The notes under the pieces were generated by a model. It was given only the letters and a program-made list of their open reading frames with translations, searched no databases and was not told the DNA's origin. Source: Sipunculus nudus (taxonomy: Eukaryota; Annelida; Sipuncula; Golfingiida; Sipunculidae). Taken from it: 64,000 nt of DNA. The stretch spans positions 25,133,839 to 25,197,838 of the forward strand of contig CM049316.1 of the NCBI GenBank assembly GCA_026874595.1. Direction: 5' to 3'. A program made the position numbers and the translations under genes. Of the stretch, positions 1-11,165 are shown piece by piece; position 1 is the first letter of the stretch; the number at the start of each line of letters is the position of its first letter.

Positions 1-476
1 GATAATTAAAGCTGTCAAGATAAATCAATGCAACGAAATATTAATCGATGCGGGGAACACAATATGTTTACACAATGGATGACTATTAAGTCTAAGTAAT
101 ATTTCAAATGATGTTGTTTTTTCCATCTTTATTTTTTATGAAAAATAATCTTTAAGTTAATATCTCCACCTATGTTTCTTTATATTTTATGGAAATAAGA
201 ATTTTCCAGTGTATGTTATCATCTGTTTATTTGAAACCAATGGCAGTTTCATAAGAAAATAAAAGAACCCTACTAAGAGGAGAATGACACGTATATGTAC
301 TTTAATATCATTTTATGTAAATATTCGAAGTAAATGTTAAAATTTCGTGCCGTACAAAAATTTAAATATCAATACCGGTAATCAATCTTAAAACTTACAT
401 GTATGAACTGTACCCAGCTATTTATACAGTATGATAGTTGATTCATCATCCCCACTCGTGACTTGTATATCTATAT

Positions 477-478
<2 letters not shown>

Positions 479-538
<60 letters not shown>
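479..538. repeat. (AT)n microsatellite
   Basis: About 30 uninterrupted AT dinucleotides. It is one of roughly ten such tracts of 40-75 bp in the window. Confidence 0.97.
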
Positions 539-541
<3 letters not shown>

Positions 542-872
542 TAGACCGTCCAATGAGTATTGAGTATACGGAAAGAAGAAGAAGTTCAGCAAGCGTCATA
601 TAAGGACCTCACAAATAAAAGATTAAGGTACGTGTTTTTTCCAGGTATGGACAATTTTAAGTACTCTAGAGAAAGTAGTATGTACTTTTAGAGCCAGGTG
701 TTGAGAAATGAAACGTTAAAATAAAGCGTTTTATCTTAGAAAGAAAGGATGATACTTTTTCGCCTTCCCTTTCAAAACAGAAAATGTCGAAAATCAGGTT
801 CGAATTGTAAGATCCAAGATGGCGCCTTTCGAACACCACCGAGCTCACTGGTCGGTTTACTCTTTGCATGTC

Positions 873-876
<4 letters not shown>

Positions 877-929
<53 letters not shown>
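877..929. repeat. (TA)n microsatellite
   Basis: About 26 TA dinucleotides following a short TG-rich lead-in. Confidence 0.97.
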
Positions 930-930
<1 letters not shown>

Positions 931-993
931 TTGTTGCATACTTTAAGATTAAATTCAGTTCTGCATTCAACAAACACTTCTTACAAATTATAT

Positions 994-1259
994 GGATATA
1001 TTCACTGCAATGATCTCGTATCTCCTTTGATTTAACCGCTACTTCTTATGGCAAGATTCTCTTGGTTAAACCACCAGGGTGAACACAAAGCAAAGGACTG
1101 TGTTCTGACCAATAAGCACGTGGTATCGCATTGCGCATCCAGCTCCGATTTTAAACACGCGGCACAAGCTCAAAATAGTCCGATTCTCAGCCCAGAGGAA
1201 CTTGCAATACAACGCAGTGTCTAAAACAAAAGGATATTTTGAACGACTGCAGTGTATAA
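994..1259. mobile_element. MITE, family A copy 1, in the EF-hand gene 3' flank
   Basis: This is one of three related elements of 260-280 bp; the others are at 21931-22210 and 22970-23228. All share an ordered series of internal blocks, including TTTAACCGC or TGTAACCGC near the left end, CGCATTG(T/C)GCATCCAGC in the middle, and an end reading CGACTGCA(G/T)TGTATA. The ends are inverted repeats of the form ATACACTGCAGTCGT. It ends 31 bases downstream of the EF-hand stop codon, so that gene's 3' UTR probably runs into it. It has no coding capacity, and the transposase that would mobilise it is unknown. Confidence 0.75.
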
Positions 1260-1290
1260 CTGAGCGTACATTTAAATCGACCACGACAAC

Positions 1291-4200
1291 TCACTTTTCT
1301 TTGAGTCGGCTGTACAGGGCCACGAACTCCTCGTAACAAAGCTTTCCGTCGGCGTTCACGTCGTACATATCCAGCATAGATTTGGATTTCTCTTCATTGA
1401 AGCCCAGTTCACGGTGAAGAACCAGGTAAGCTTCGTCAGGAGTGATGAAACCGTTACCGTCTGTGTCGAACTCCTGGAACTTCTGTCTGTACTCGGCCTT
1501 GCTGTAAGGATGAAATATGAGAGTTTTAGCATCAAGGGGACAGTGCAGCTGACAGCTGCAAAATTTTATTTTTGAGGTCCGTGTATGTGTCTTAGTTTCG
1601 TGTGTTAACATATCAGGCTTCATTGAACAAGGTTTATGAAATTTTCAATTATATTTCTTTCGTGTCAACAGTATGATTGTAGATCTTAAAAAGCTAGAGA
1701 AGATGGAACATTAATTTATCTGTCGGATATGACAAAATACTGTGCAGCCGTCGTGGCCTTATGCACGTGGCGTCATCTGGTGGGATTCTTAATAACGACT
1801 GATCTCTAAAGATGCTACTATAAAGTGGTTCTGAAGCATGATCATAAATAGATTTAAATCATCGCCATCGTAATTTATAGGTACATTTCATTATAAATTT
1901 TAGTCCTTGATTTTTTAACTTTAGAATTTTTGATTGTGGAAATTTTATTATGCCAAAGAAAATGGCGCCCTCTCATGAGAAATCCTAAAAGTGAAAACAT
2001 CCCACGTGGCGGGCATTTGGGAAACACATGAACAAATTTTTTTTTCTAAGATGGCTGGTTCATTCCAAAGTATTCGGTTTATTTGTTTACAGGACATCAT
2101 GTGCTTCATGTTCATTGCATAAACGTGAAGGCAATCTGGTTGCGCTTTTGGTTAGGGACTAAATATAGATGTATGCATGTATAAATGTTACAAAAAAAAG
2201 GTATATATACGTGACACGTTGACATTTTCATTCAAAGCATTTGAATTATATATGTGTGTTTATATATATACACACACATATATATATAAGTCTGGATATT
2301 AGGGATGGATATCGGTCTGCCTTTTCAGGTACAATACGTATTGGGATACACATTTTTCGATACGCGATACGTATTGACAAAACGCTCCATTTTTCATTGT
2401 GTACCATCTGGATAAAAGCTTTGAGGACACATGTTTTTACTTTCTTTAGTTAACAGCATAGTATCTATCATGATCTGCATTTATGCTTAATATTAAATAA
2501 ATAGAGAATTCTTTAGTTTATATATCACGTAATTTCAAGCAGGCATATGGATATTCTTAAAAAAAAAGAGCTTAAGACATCGGTATAGGCTGCAGTATTC
2601 TCTTAAATAGGATTGAAAAGGTGATAATTTCAAAGGGTGAGCATAATTTGTTGGTTTAAGATACGCAATATATGGGCACAAACATTTCCAAAACCCTTAT
2701 CCTTAACCTCTTTTATTGAATAAAGTACTGAATATTAAAATAGCGGTCTTGCTTAAGCCCTTTGAACTCCCCCCCCCCCCCCCTTACCTTGGCATCGTTC
2801 TATTGAATATGGTCAGGGAACATCACAGGCTATTTTTATGCCACAGTATAGGAAGGGCCCTTTGTCCATCGTCCGTCCGGCCGTCCGTTACCACGGCACA
2901 AATCGTAACCGCTAACCCATAAATAGGTAACTGAAAATCCATGTAGGTCAACAAATAATTTCCTTGGAAATGTGAAATTAGGTCACTACGACCTATAGCC
3001 TCCGAGCTATGGGGCTTGCGAGTAACACCCCAGCCCCAAAATAATTTAGAAAAGTGTTACAAAGCCTCCAGTATCTTGATAATTAATGGATTGCAATGAA
3101 TCTTGCCTTGAATATTGATCATGACTAGTTTGTTTGTTCCCGAAAACCAGTGGCGCCTCCTGTAATGTTTTCTTTTTTTCCCATTTGTTTTCAATGTCAA
3201 ATGACAGCAATTATGTCAGTTTCTCAGCTTTGGTTTCATCTAGTGTGTTTATTGATTATAACTGCTTTCTTCAGTTCCTAAAGACCGGTTGCGCCACATT
3301 TTTTTCTATTTTTGATGCATTTTCTCCTATATTGTGAGACTGCCAAATAATATTGATACCATCAGATTCACATCTGTGGTTCCATTTAGTGTCCTGAAAG
3401 CTTGTGTGTTAATAAGGGCCCCGCGTGTCCGTCAGTCTGTCCGTCTCTTTGTCTTTTTGTATGTCTGTAACATTTATTTCTTGATGATAATTGCAGTTTT
3501 GATTGGCATATGGGTTTTAACCTTAATTTATATATGGCCCACCTCTAAAGCAAGAACTCTAGCGATTTGGGGACTGTGAATCCAAAGGTCAAGGTCACAG
3601 GACGCACTTATTAAGAAAGATTGTAGATGCATTATAACCCAATTTTTCAGCCCAACCTTCCATCCTCCACATAAGTTAAAAGTCATGGAGGGCATCTGTC
3701 CACAGATTTGTTTCCGGACGATAACTCCAGTTCGGATTGATATGTTGGTTTCAAACGTTGCTTATATATGGCCCACCACTAAAATAAGAATGTGACTTAA
3801 CATGTATGACCCACCAATAGAGTAAGAACTCTTTTGATTTTCGCTTCATGAGATCGAAGGTCAAGGTCACAGGACCCATCTCTTTAAAAAAATTGTGGAT
3901 GCATCTGAAGCCAAACTTTTAAATACAAACTTTTCATGATCCACATGTGGCTCACCTGCCAATAAGGGAAGATTCTTTTTTTTATTTTGGAGAAACACGG
4001 TTAAAGTTCAAGGTCACAAGGCCAATCCATTTACAAATTAGTTTATGGATGATTAATCCAGTTTGGGTAGACAGATTGGCTTCAAATTTAATCACAGGAC
4101 CCACATTTTGAAGAAAGCTCATTAACATATCTTTATGGACAAATTCATCTTAGCGTCAAGACCCATTGGTCATTAGTTGTATATTTTCTGGGAATAATAA

Positions 4201-5153
4201 TCCATGAATTAATAACATTTTCCCGCCAATTTATTTTTTCCCAAAAGCTTTGACTCACTGGTGCTGACATCTTGTTGCTGCTGTCAGTACTATGAGTAAG
4301 CAAAGATGTTGTTACTTCATTACACTTTGGAAATGATGTATTTTGTTTAGTTTGCGTATCTTGAACGTGTCCTGGTGTTGGCGGAGGTATGACCTCCAGG
4401 ATTGCTCACTTACTTGTGCTCTTCTTCTGGGATAAAGGTTCCACCAGGCATGGTCTCAAGGAACTGGTCAAAGGTTAGAGAACCGTCCTCGCTGAACTCC
4501 AGCTTAGCCAGCATAGCCTGTGTAAACCAGAACACAGTGTGTCAGTTAATATTTTTATACAGTATTAATTAGTACTAGCGGTTTGCTCATAATTTCAACA
4601 TGGGACCTGAGATGAAATTACTATCATAAACTAAAATGGCGACTAAGAGTAAAAATTCTAATTCTTTTGTGATTCATGACAAGTACATCTTCCTCATTTA
4701 ATTGCGAGTTTTTGTGCATGGGCCATATCGTATATTTACGGTCATGCCTTCAAGTTATGGTTAAAAGATTGGATTGTGTTTATCAACACGAAGATCCGAA
4801 ACAATTTTAAAACGGTGGAAAAAGAGACACTGAGGAAACTTTTGTATTCAGCCTAACTGAACTAACAGCGGAAGATAGTACACAAATTGTTAGGTGACTA
4901 AGTAGCATTAAATCTTATATAGTATGTATCTATTGAATTCGTCAGTGAATTTTATGGAGGTTTTCAAGTATGACCAGACTCAGATCTACCTTTGAGTTAC
5001 CGTTACAACACTCGGGTTTATTTTCAATAATAAAGATCATAATAAAATTGGAACATTGGAACTTTAAGAATAAATATTTTTCGTATGGTAAAACAAATGT
5101 TTCTATGTCGAAAACAGTGTGATCATTTTTGTTGTTTAAGTTATAATATATAT

Positions 5154-5206
<53 letters not shown>

Positions 5207-6795
5207 CTTGTCGTTATAATACAATAACCGTCGAGTAAAATCATACCAAAATATCAGGGAAAAGCACTCTTTATATCTAATTAGGTATATGTTTCACTTA
5301 CAATTTGCTAAGTGGTGACATTTGCACCACCATAATTTTACACCTTCAAGATATATACAACAAAGTAGGACTTATAGTGGATGGTCTTTAATTAGCTTTA
5401 TGATAACATTAACCCCAATGGAACGGCATATGTCTTTCAGACACAGTCTAAATTATCTGGATTATGGGTCGGTCTTAATTATGTGTACACCTGCGGGCTT
5501 ATCTATATATAACCTCTGACTGAAGGTCGCCGTGGTTACGTACATTGTTACCTACATGCGCTCACGGAAATGAAATTACCTGAATATCTTCGTGTATAAC
5601 GTTGGTTTGCAATTCTATATCAGTCTCAGTTATTACAGTTATTATAACGTTATTGCTGTTACTATAATATCACTATAGTTAAGATTATTCAATTGTTTAA
5701 ATATAACTATGGGTGTAATTACTACGTTTATTGTTGTTATTACTGTTATTCACTTATTACAGTTACTGTAATTATTGCAATTATTCAAATTACTCTAATT
5801 AGTATATGTCAACGGTTTCATAATGGAAATGCCTCTAAGAAAACATATTTATATTGCGGTGCTATATCTTAATTTCACTTTGTCTGACTAGCGGACCATA
5901 GTCAGTACAAAGGGTTTGTGAACTAATCTGTATTATTTATACTCCTAAATACCACTATTAATAATATAATATAATATAATATAATATAATATTATATGAC
6001 TATAATATAATATAATATACAGTGAAACCTTGAAATTAAGGACACCAACGTTAGCTCGATAACGTGGCCGCATTTTTGAGGTGATCGTCTAAGCAAGATC
6101 TGATATAAAAAGCAAAATAAAAAGAATTGGGACCTTGAAAAATGGTCGTTATTCTGAGGTGGTGGCTAAACTGAGGTGGTCAGTAATGTAATTAATATGA
6201 TAAAATATAATATAACATTGTATACTGTTATATGATATAATATAATATAACATGACATAATGATATGATATAATATAACATGACATGGTATAATATTATA
6301 TAATAATATCATAAATGTGCATGGATAGACCTGCGATGACTTTTGCTTCATACCCATGGTACAACATCTTTTCTTCTCAGGTACTAAACGGCAAAATTAA
6401 TTTACAGGTAGAACACGGGCCAATGTTAATTAGGCCTGACCTTTGGTGTATGAGTAACAATGCATTGCAAGAGTGAGTGGGCCATAAGATCTTGTTTGTT
6501 GTCGCGAGAGTGATTTGCCCCCGAGTTTCCCGTTAAATCAGCCGGTTTTTAGGTGGCGTTGTTCCCTGCCGCGCGATATGAGGAACAGATGTCAGGTTTG
6601 GGTTTTTTTTCCAGCTTCCTCACGTGGTACCAACACCTTAGGCATTTCTTGTTCACCTTCTAAACACAGGGCGTGACATACAAAGATCCTGAGATTCAGA
6701 CAGATGTTTGTTATAAAGTATGTAGTAAAACACCATGGACCGGGAAGACTGGAGGAAAATGGTATCTTGCCATCCGTATCTTACACCCCCTCCCC

Positions 6796-6843
<48 letters not shown>

Positions 6844-7749
6844 GCATTCTAACTCTGTATGTATACTAATATTTGAATAATTCTCCTGAGTAACTATCCT
6901 CTGTCTCTTACTCTGAATCTCTACCCTTCTCTCTCTTCCTCTCTATGTCTGTCTATCTGTTTTTTTTCTGTCGGTCCCTTTTTTAAGAGAAAATCAGTCT
7001 CTTTCCCTTTTTTCTGTCTATTTCTCAGTTTGTCAGTCTGTCTATCTCTCTCTCTCCGTCTCTGTCTGTCTGTCTCTCGCTCTGTCTCGCTCTCTCCCTC
7101 GCACACATCTAAAGACGCATGTGCTAACGATGCTGTCTGCTAAGTTTTTTTTATAAATAATAAACCCCGATGTATTTATTCGTTTATATCTAATACACTA
7201 GTAACCTGTATCTCTACTGATGCTCCAATGAAATATAATCAGCTCCAAATTCCACAATGCAGCTCGATAATAAAATCACAAGCAAGTACTTACTGAACGG
7301 CCAATACTTCTTTGGGGCGTGTCTTTCTTCATTTTCGCTTTCTCAGGTATAATGCATTTAAAAGCGCAAATAACTTATTCTACTTCTAATAAGACCGAAA
7401 GCCTAAAGGCTATCATGAAACAAGGGTATCCATTAGTATATGTACACCTATTTGTTATGTAAATGCAGAAAAATCTTTTGTATTAATAGTTGACCGATCT
7501 AATTGTTAATATTATAATCAGCCTGAATGTATGAAATAAACACCTAGATAGAGGAAAGGCGGGTATGATACCAATTTAAAAGATACGGCATTCTCATCAA
7601 TACGAAGAGCTCTCGCTTATTTTAGTGCAGTATATTATGTATGTTCTTACACGAATGTACCAAAGTAATTTTAAACGTGTCACAATGAAGTACTATACAT
7701 GGAACTCTGTTGTTGCATTGTGAACACAGCATTGGGCACGTGTAATAGG

Positions 7750-7805
<56 letters not shown>

Positions 7806-9013
7806 TAGAGCCCACTTAATGCCATATCGGTTAATAGAAAATCCCGTTTATTGTCACATAAATCTGAAATCCCTAACCATTTCCTATATAAACGATGGTA
7901 AATCTGACTGTTTAATAGCATTGAATAGATAAATCCCGTTTGTTGTCATGCTTGGAACCCTTGGCAGTGATACCAGTTCGCAGTTAATGTCACATCAGAC
8001 GCCGACATGGCGATCAACGAGCCCAAGGGCCTATAATCGGTCAGGCTTATCAAACGATCACATCTCCCACCTGTGTGCGGCAGGCAAGTGGAGTGATGCA
8101 TTCGGGTCACTCCCCGTCACTTAGCAAATTAACGTCTTAAGATACCACGTTAATCCAAATCATGGAAGTTTGAGTCATTAATAAGACATCCGGAAAATAT
8201 AGCGCAATAGTCGGGAAAGAATTATCTGGTAAAATAGTTTGCCTACGCATAACGTTATTAACGTGCCGCATAATGCAAGACATTTAACCTCATGACCGAG
8301 ACGCTACGTCTCTTTCTGTTGCCATCGATGTTCAAGCACGCATAATATCACATAATATCACATATTATCATAATTTAAGCATGCACCACCCACATGACAA
8401 AAAGCGGGCTTGACTGTATTGTGCAGTGATGTCATTAATGTTTATTGAAATGATAAACGACTATGAGTTTGCTAATTACTGCATGTCAAGCAGAGGATCT
8501 TATTGTTAAGGCAATCGTGATTGCACTTTACATTCAGAGGGCTTGAAGGAAGGTATAAATATTATGTATATATTTAAAGGATTATTTAAAGGATCCCTAC
8601 TGTTTTATTGACATTTCACATTTCCAAGAAATCTCGGTCCTAAAGGCAAACAGCTCAACAGTTCCTAAAACTGTTTAACATTATCCTGACATCAAACATT
8701 ACCCAAAAACGTTATTATAATACGTTAATTTTAGAAAATTGTTATTGCTAATACAAACAGCTGTGGTAACCTTACAATTAGACCTTTGCAAACGAAAACC
8801 CCACTGTCAGATTATGGTTGGCTAATAATAGCGCTGGGTACAAGTCTACAGACATACCATAATTTCATCTGTGGGGATTCTGTATCCGAGCTTCTTGCTG
8901 GCCTCGGCTATTTCCTTCGCCTCCAGAACGCCATCGTGATTCAGGTCATAAGAATCGAAAACCTTCTTGTAGCGGACAAGCTGCTCCTCAGTAAACCTTG
9001 CTTGGACAGACAT
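1291..9013 (-). CDS. EF-hand calcium-binding protein, calmodulin/troponin-C-like
   Basis: The gene has three coding exons on the minus strand: 9013-8858 (156 bp), 4517-4414 (104 bp) and 1501-1291 (211 bp). They join into an uninterrupted 156-residue protein. All donors are GT and acceptors AG (for example CACAA|GTAAGT and TTACAG|C). The protein starts MSVQARFTEEQ. It has canonical EF loops at residues 23-34 (DLNHDGVLEAKE), 99-110 (DTDGNGFITPDE) and 134-145 (DVNADGKLCYEE). A second loop at 59-70 ends in Gln instead of Glu and looks degenerate. Four EF-hands and this length match calmodulin or troponin C, but it is clearly not calmodulin itself. An acceptor-like TTTGTAG about 20 bases before the ATG (exon edge near 9032) suggests an untranslated first exon further right, which I cannot place. 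A cytosolic Ca2+ sensor or buffer is inferred; the partner is unknown. Confidence 0.9.
1769..1783 (-). promoter_or_regulatory. CTCF-like motif
   Basis: The minus strand reads CCACCAGATGACGCC. This fits the bilaterian CTCF core CCASYAGRKGGCRSY at 14 of 15 positions (A for G at position 11). Binding is not shown by sequence alone. Confidence 0.3.
2769..2783. repeat. poly-C tract
   Basis: An uninterrupted C run of about 15. It is the first of more than a dozen G/C homopolymers of ten or more bases in this AT-rich window. Confidence 0.9.
2820..4270. repeat. Diverged array with AAGGTCAAGGTCACA units
   Basis: Three degenerate units carry the phrase AAGGTCAAGGTCACAG, at 3585-3600, 3857-3872 and (as AAGTTCAAGGTCACA) 4004-4018. 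Each is preceded by a block like ATGGCCCACC(T/A)CTAAA and a stretch ending AAGAACTCT. The left part has the CGTCCGTCCGGCCGTCCGTT type of tract. The same phrase recurs at 55997-56012 in a carboxypeptidase intron. This is a dispersed repeat that I associate with bivalve and other mollusc genomes; no transposition protein is encoded. Confidence 0.7.
5147..5202. repeat. (AT)n microsatellite
   Basis: AT dinucleotides with one AAT interruption near 5166. Confidence 0.95.
5935..6015. repeat. ATAAT pentanucleotide repeat
   Basis: Tandem TATAA/ATAAT units, interrupted once near 5995. A related, looser TATAA/CATGA tract continues at 6190-6310 on the far side of the small MITE. Confidence 0.9.
6018..6190. 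mobile_element. MITE, CAGT family (fragmentary copy)
   Basis: Begins TACAGTGAAACCTTG and contains TGGTCGTTATTCTGAGGTGG, which closely matches TGGTCGTTATTTTGAGATGG in the copy at 33055-33237. The right terminus is degenerate (GGTCAGTAATGTA). It is inserted in or beside a TATAA repeat, and TA is the usual target of Tc1/mariner/pogo elements. Confidence 0.6.
6190..6310. repeat. Imperfect TATAA/CATGA repeat
   Basis: An AT-rich pentanucleotide-like tract with units such as ATAATATAAC and ATGACATAAT. Open frames through it are low-complexity Ile/Tyr/His runs and are not genes. Confidence 0.8.
6795..7095. repeat. TC-rich tract including (TC)n
   Basis: A clean (TC)n run at about 6799-6840, then a 200-bp CT/TGTC-rich stretch at 6895-7095. 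Its complement reads as an Arg/Glu/Asp-rich frame, which is a composition artefact. Confidence 0.9.
7752..7802. repeat. (AT)n microsatellite
   Basis: About 25 AT dinucleotides ending exactly at the TACAGTAGAG terminus of the next element, so the element may have inserted into the TA repeat. Confidence 0.95.
7801..8418. mobile_element. Non-autonomous pogo/mariner-like element
   Basis: The left end reads TA-CAGTAGAGCCCACTTAA and the right end reads AAGCGGGCTTGACTG-TA. These give imperfect inverted termini CAGTAGAGCCCACTT / CAGTCAAGCCCGCTT flanked by TA, about 618 bp in all. TA duplication and CAGT ends are typical of the pogo/Tigger branch of Tc1-mariner. No transposase frame remains, so it would depend on a helper. 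Confidence 0.7.
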
Positions 9014-9777
9014 TTTGGATCCTTTATGGTACCTACAAAACAGAATGAAAAAATAAAATAGAGTAAGCCATACGTACAGTATCGGTTTGTGGCATAACAG
9101 ATGATCAATATCCTTCCTGAAACATAAATAGGAATACTTGCAGGCACATTATTTAACAATCTGATATTTATGGATCTTAGAGAAGGTGGTGTTTTATGGA
9201 CAAAAGCTAATAATATTTTTGCGCAGTTGTCTCCCAATTTTATCATTGTCAAACATAAAATTTGAATAAACGAATCCATTACATCCTAGTCTTTTAATCT
9301 TACTCCAGTTCTGTTATGTAACCCGCAACACCACTTCAGCCTGTAAACCAGATTCTCTTCACAATATATACATCAAAGCCTTTGATACGGTGAAGTGCAA
9401 TGTTTATTATCCCGTTTTCCTCATAATAATGACTTGAATCAGGTTTTAGGCTCTCGTATTATATTTCAATTGACGTCTTAATGACTAATTATATAATTCT
9501 GGCCAGGTATCTTACTTGAGCCATTTCTTTCATATTGAGGTACGGGACTGACGTATGTGATCATGTGTTACCAAATTATAGACATGCTTGATATAGGATC
9601 TTCAAATGACGCCAACATAACTTACTATATACCTCTGCCTGCTTATATATCTTTCGCCAAGTGTTAATAATGGGGCACAATGACTGACGTTGTTTGGGAT
9701 CTTATGTTTCTCAGTTCATAAATACATTGAATAGATCTGATCTTCAAACTATAAATCTACATTCTTTGAAATACAAG

Positions 9778-10054
9778 CCTCCGCCACGTGGGCATTAACT
9801 TATTAGGTTCATATTCCCAGGTAAATTCGTACAGGTGATCTTACATTTGTGAATATTATTTGATGGCGTTCCAGAATCCGGATTATGTGCCGGATACACA
9901 CCAAAATCTGATAAACTCTTCCCTTTCTCATTCCCAAAGTGCCTTGAAAATTTCATGAGATTCCATTCATGACTGCGCGAGTTGTTTTGTGAACACACAC
10001 ACACAAAAACAAACACACAAACACACGTTTGAAGGCGTACCATCCTGGCGGAGA
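9778..10054 (-). mobile_element. CCTCCGCCA-family repeat, copy 1
   Basis: On the minus strand it starts CTCCGCCAGGATGG, passes through a TGTTTGT/TG-rich stretch and the block GTGTATCCGGCACAT, and ends CCACGTGGCGGAGG. The same order is found at 21043-21265, 49540-49795 and 57325-57530. The family is widespread in invertebrate genomes. Its ends form short inverted repeats CCTCCGCCA / TGGCGGAGG, and it has no coding capacity. Confidence 0.75.
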
Positions 10055-10506
10055 AAAATATAACCTAAAAGGTAATTAACTATATACGTCTGCCCGACTA
10101 TTCGTCATATGTATGGTTTACCTATTGCCTGACTGTGTACCAAATCTGCAGTTACTCAGTACATTTATAAGAGGCAACGTATATATAAAACTCCTGGGTT
10201 TGTTTTCCGGCGATGAAAGGCCGCCGTAGCCTTGAGACCAAAGCCCGTCATGCTGTGAACACTTACTATCATCACACCAGAGAGCATACGGATGGACAAG
10301 CACACGTTCTTATGGTTGAGCCGTGGTGTTATAACATGCACCAGCGTCTGCCAGCTGTCCAGTTTTATCGTATCTGACAGGTGTGCGAAAAGTGAACATG
10401 GTTTCCGATGACCGAGTCGAGCCAAGTGTCAGAGAAAACGCTATATCTAATAATGTCCAGGGCAGCCCTTCTCAATTTTCCACAGGTTTATTTGTTCATA
10501 TTAAAC

Positions 10507-10815
10507 CTCCGCCAGGAAACGACGGTGTTATGAATTTAGCTTAGTTACCAATTTGTTTGTAAGTAACTTTACACAGATAACCCTGATTTTCATATGACTT
10601 TTTCTAGGGTTAGGTAACCCCTGAGGAACAACCCATTAAATTTTGGAGATAATTTGGATCATTATGATTTATTTTTTAATTCAAAGGATTCTTTTATACC
10701 GTGGGGTCATCCACTGGTATTATGTGCTGGTTTTGTTCTTTAGCTTACCAGTGAACCGCGACGTCGCGAGGTATAGGAAAAGGAAAGTCTGGTTAAAATC
10801 CTGGCGGAGGCATCA
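10507..10815 (+). mobile_element. CCTCCGCCA-family repeat, copy 2
   Basis: Starts CCTCCGCCAGGAA and ends ATCCTGGCGGAGG, giving a near-perfect 11-12 bp terminal inverted repeat. Internal landmarks are TTTGTTTGTAAGTAAC and AACCCATTAAATTTTGGAG. The second is a hallmark phrase of this widespread family. It is about 310 bp long and the best-preserved pair of termini among the copies here. Confidence 0.8.
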
Positions 10816-11104
10816 GGTTTGAGTTTAATGCTGAGCTAGTCACGGAATGAAGAATTGTATTAAAGTTACGGGTCGCGCTAAAAAAAAACTTAAACTATGA
10901 AAGACACCAAAATCATTACATTTGCGCAGTAGATTTTATTAGGTTTATGGGATTTTATTATATGTGTTTCATTATTTATTATATATAAAATAGAGAACTT
11001 CGACCACCACGGTTTAGCGACAACCTCAAAAAACGATCACATTTTACGGGTCCCGATACTTCGCTTAGACAACCATCACTTTATCGGGGCTCCGATGGTT
11101 GTCG

Positions 11105-11162
<58 letters not shown>
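11105..11162. repeat. (AT)n microsatellite
   Basis: About 28 AT dinucleotides. Confidence 0.97.

Positions 11163-11165
<3 letters not shown>

Larger units (their letters stand above)
1..993. other. AT-rich non-coding flank
   Basis: No exon or RNA gene can be supported here. The stretch is AT-rich and holds two long (AT)n microsatellites, at 479-538 and 877-929. Open frames crossing the second tract encode only tyrosine-isoleucine repeats and are artefacts. It lies downstream of the EF-hand gene, which is on the minus strand. Confidence 0.6.
1502..4413. other. EF-hand gene intron 2
   Basis: 2.9 kb intron. Its left third is unique AT-rich sequence with a CTCF-like site at 1769-1783. A short palindrome-containing stretch lies at 2300-2400 (CAATACGTATTG). 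The part from about 2820 to 4270 is occupied by the AAGGTCAAGGTCACA repeat array. No additional exon is seen. Confidence 0.7.
4518..8857. other. EF-hand gene intron 1
   Basis: 4.3 kb intron without recognisable exons. From left to right it holds an (AT)n tract (5147-5202), ATAAT-type repeats (5935-6015 and 6190-6310), a short CAGT-ended MITE between those, a TC-rich tract (6795-7095), an (AT)n tract (7752-7802) and a 0.6 kb CAGT-ended element (7801-8418). Confidence 0.7.

Noticed and set aside
5935-6310. Putative origin or CRISPR-like array because of regularly spaced short repeats
   Set aside because: Units are contiguous AT pentanucleotides without unique spacers, in a eukaryotic intron.
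6921-7106. Arg/Glu/Asp-rich frame on the minus strand
   Set aside because: It is the complement of a TC-rich low-complexity tract.
8786-9061. Plus-strand open frame over the EF-hand first coding exon
   Set aside because: It is the antisense shadow of a clear EF-hand exon with splice sites.
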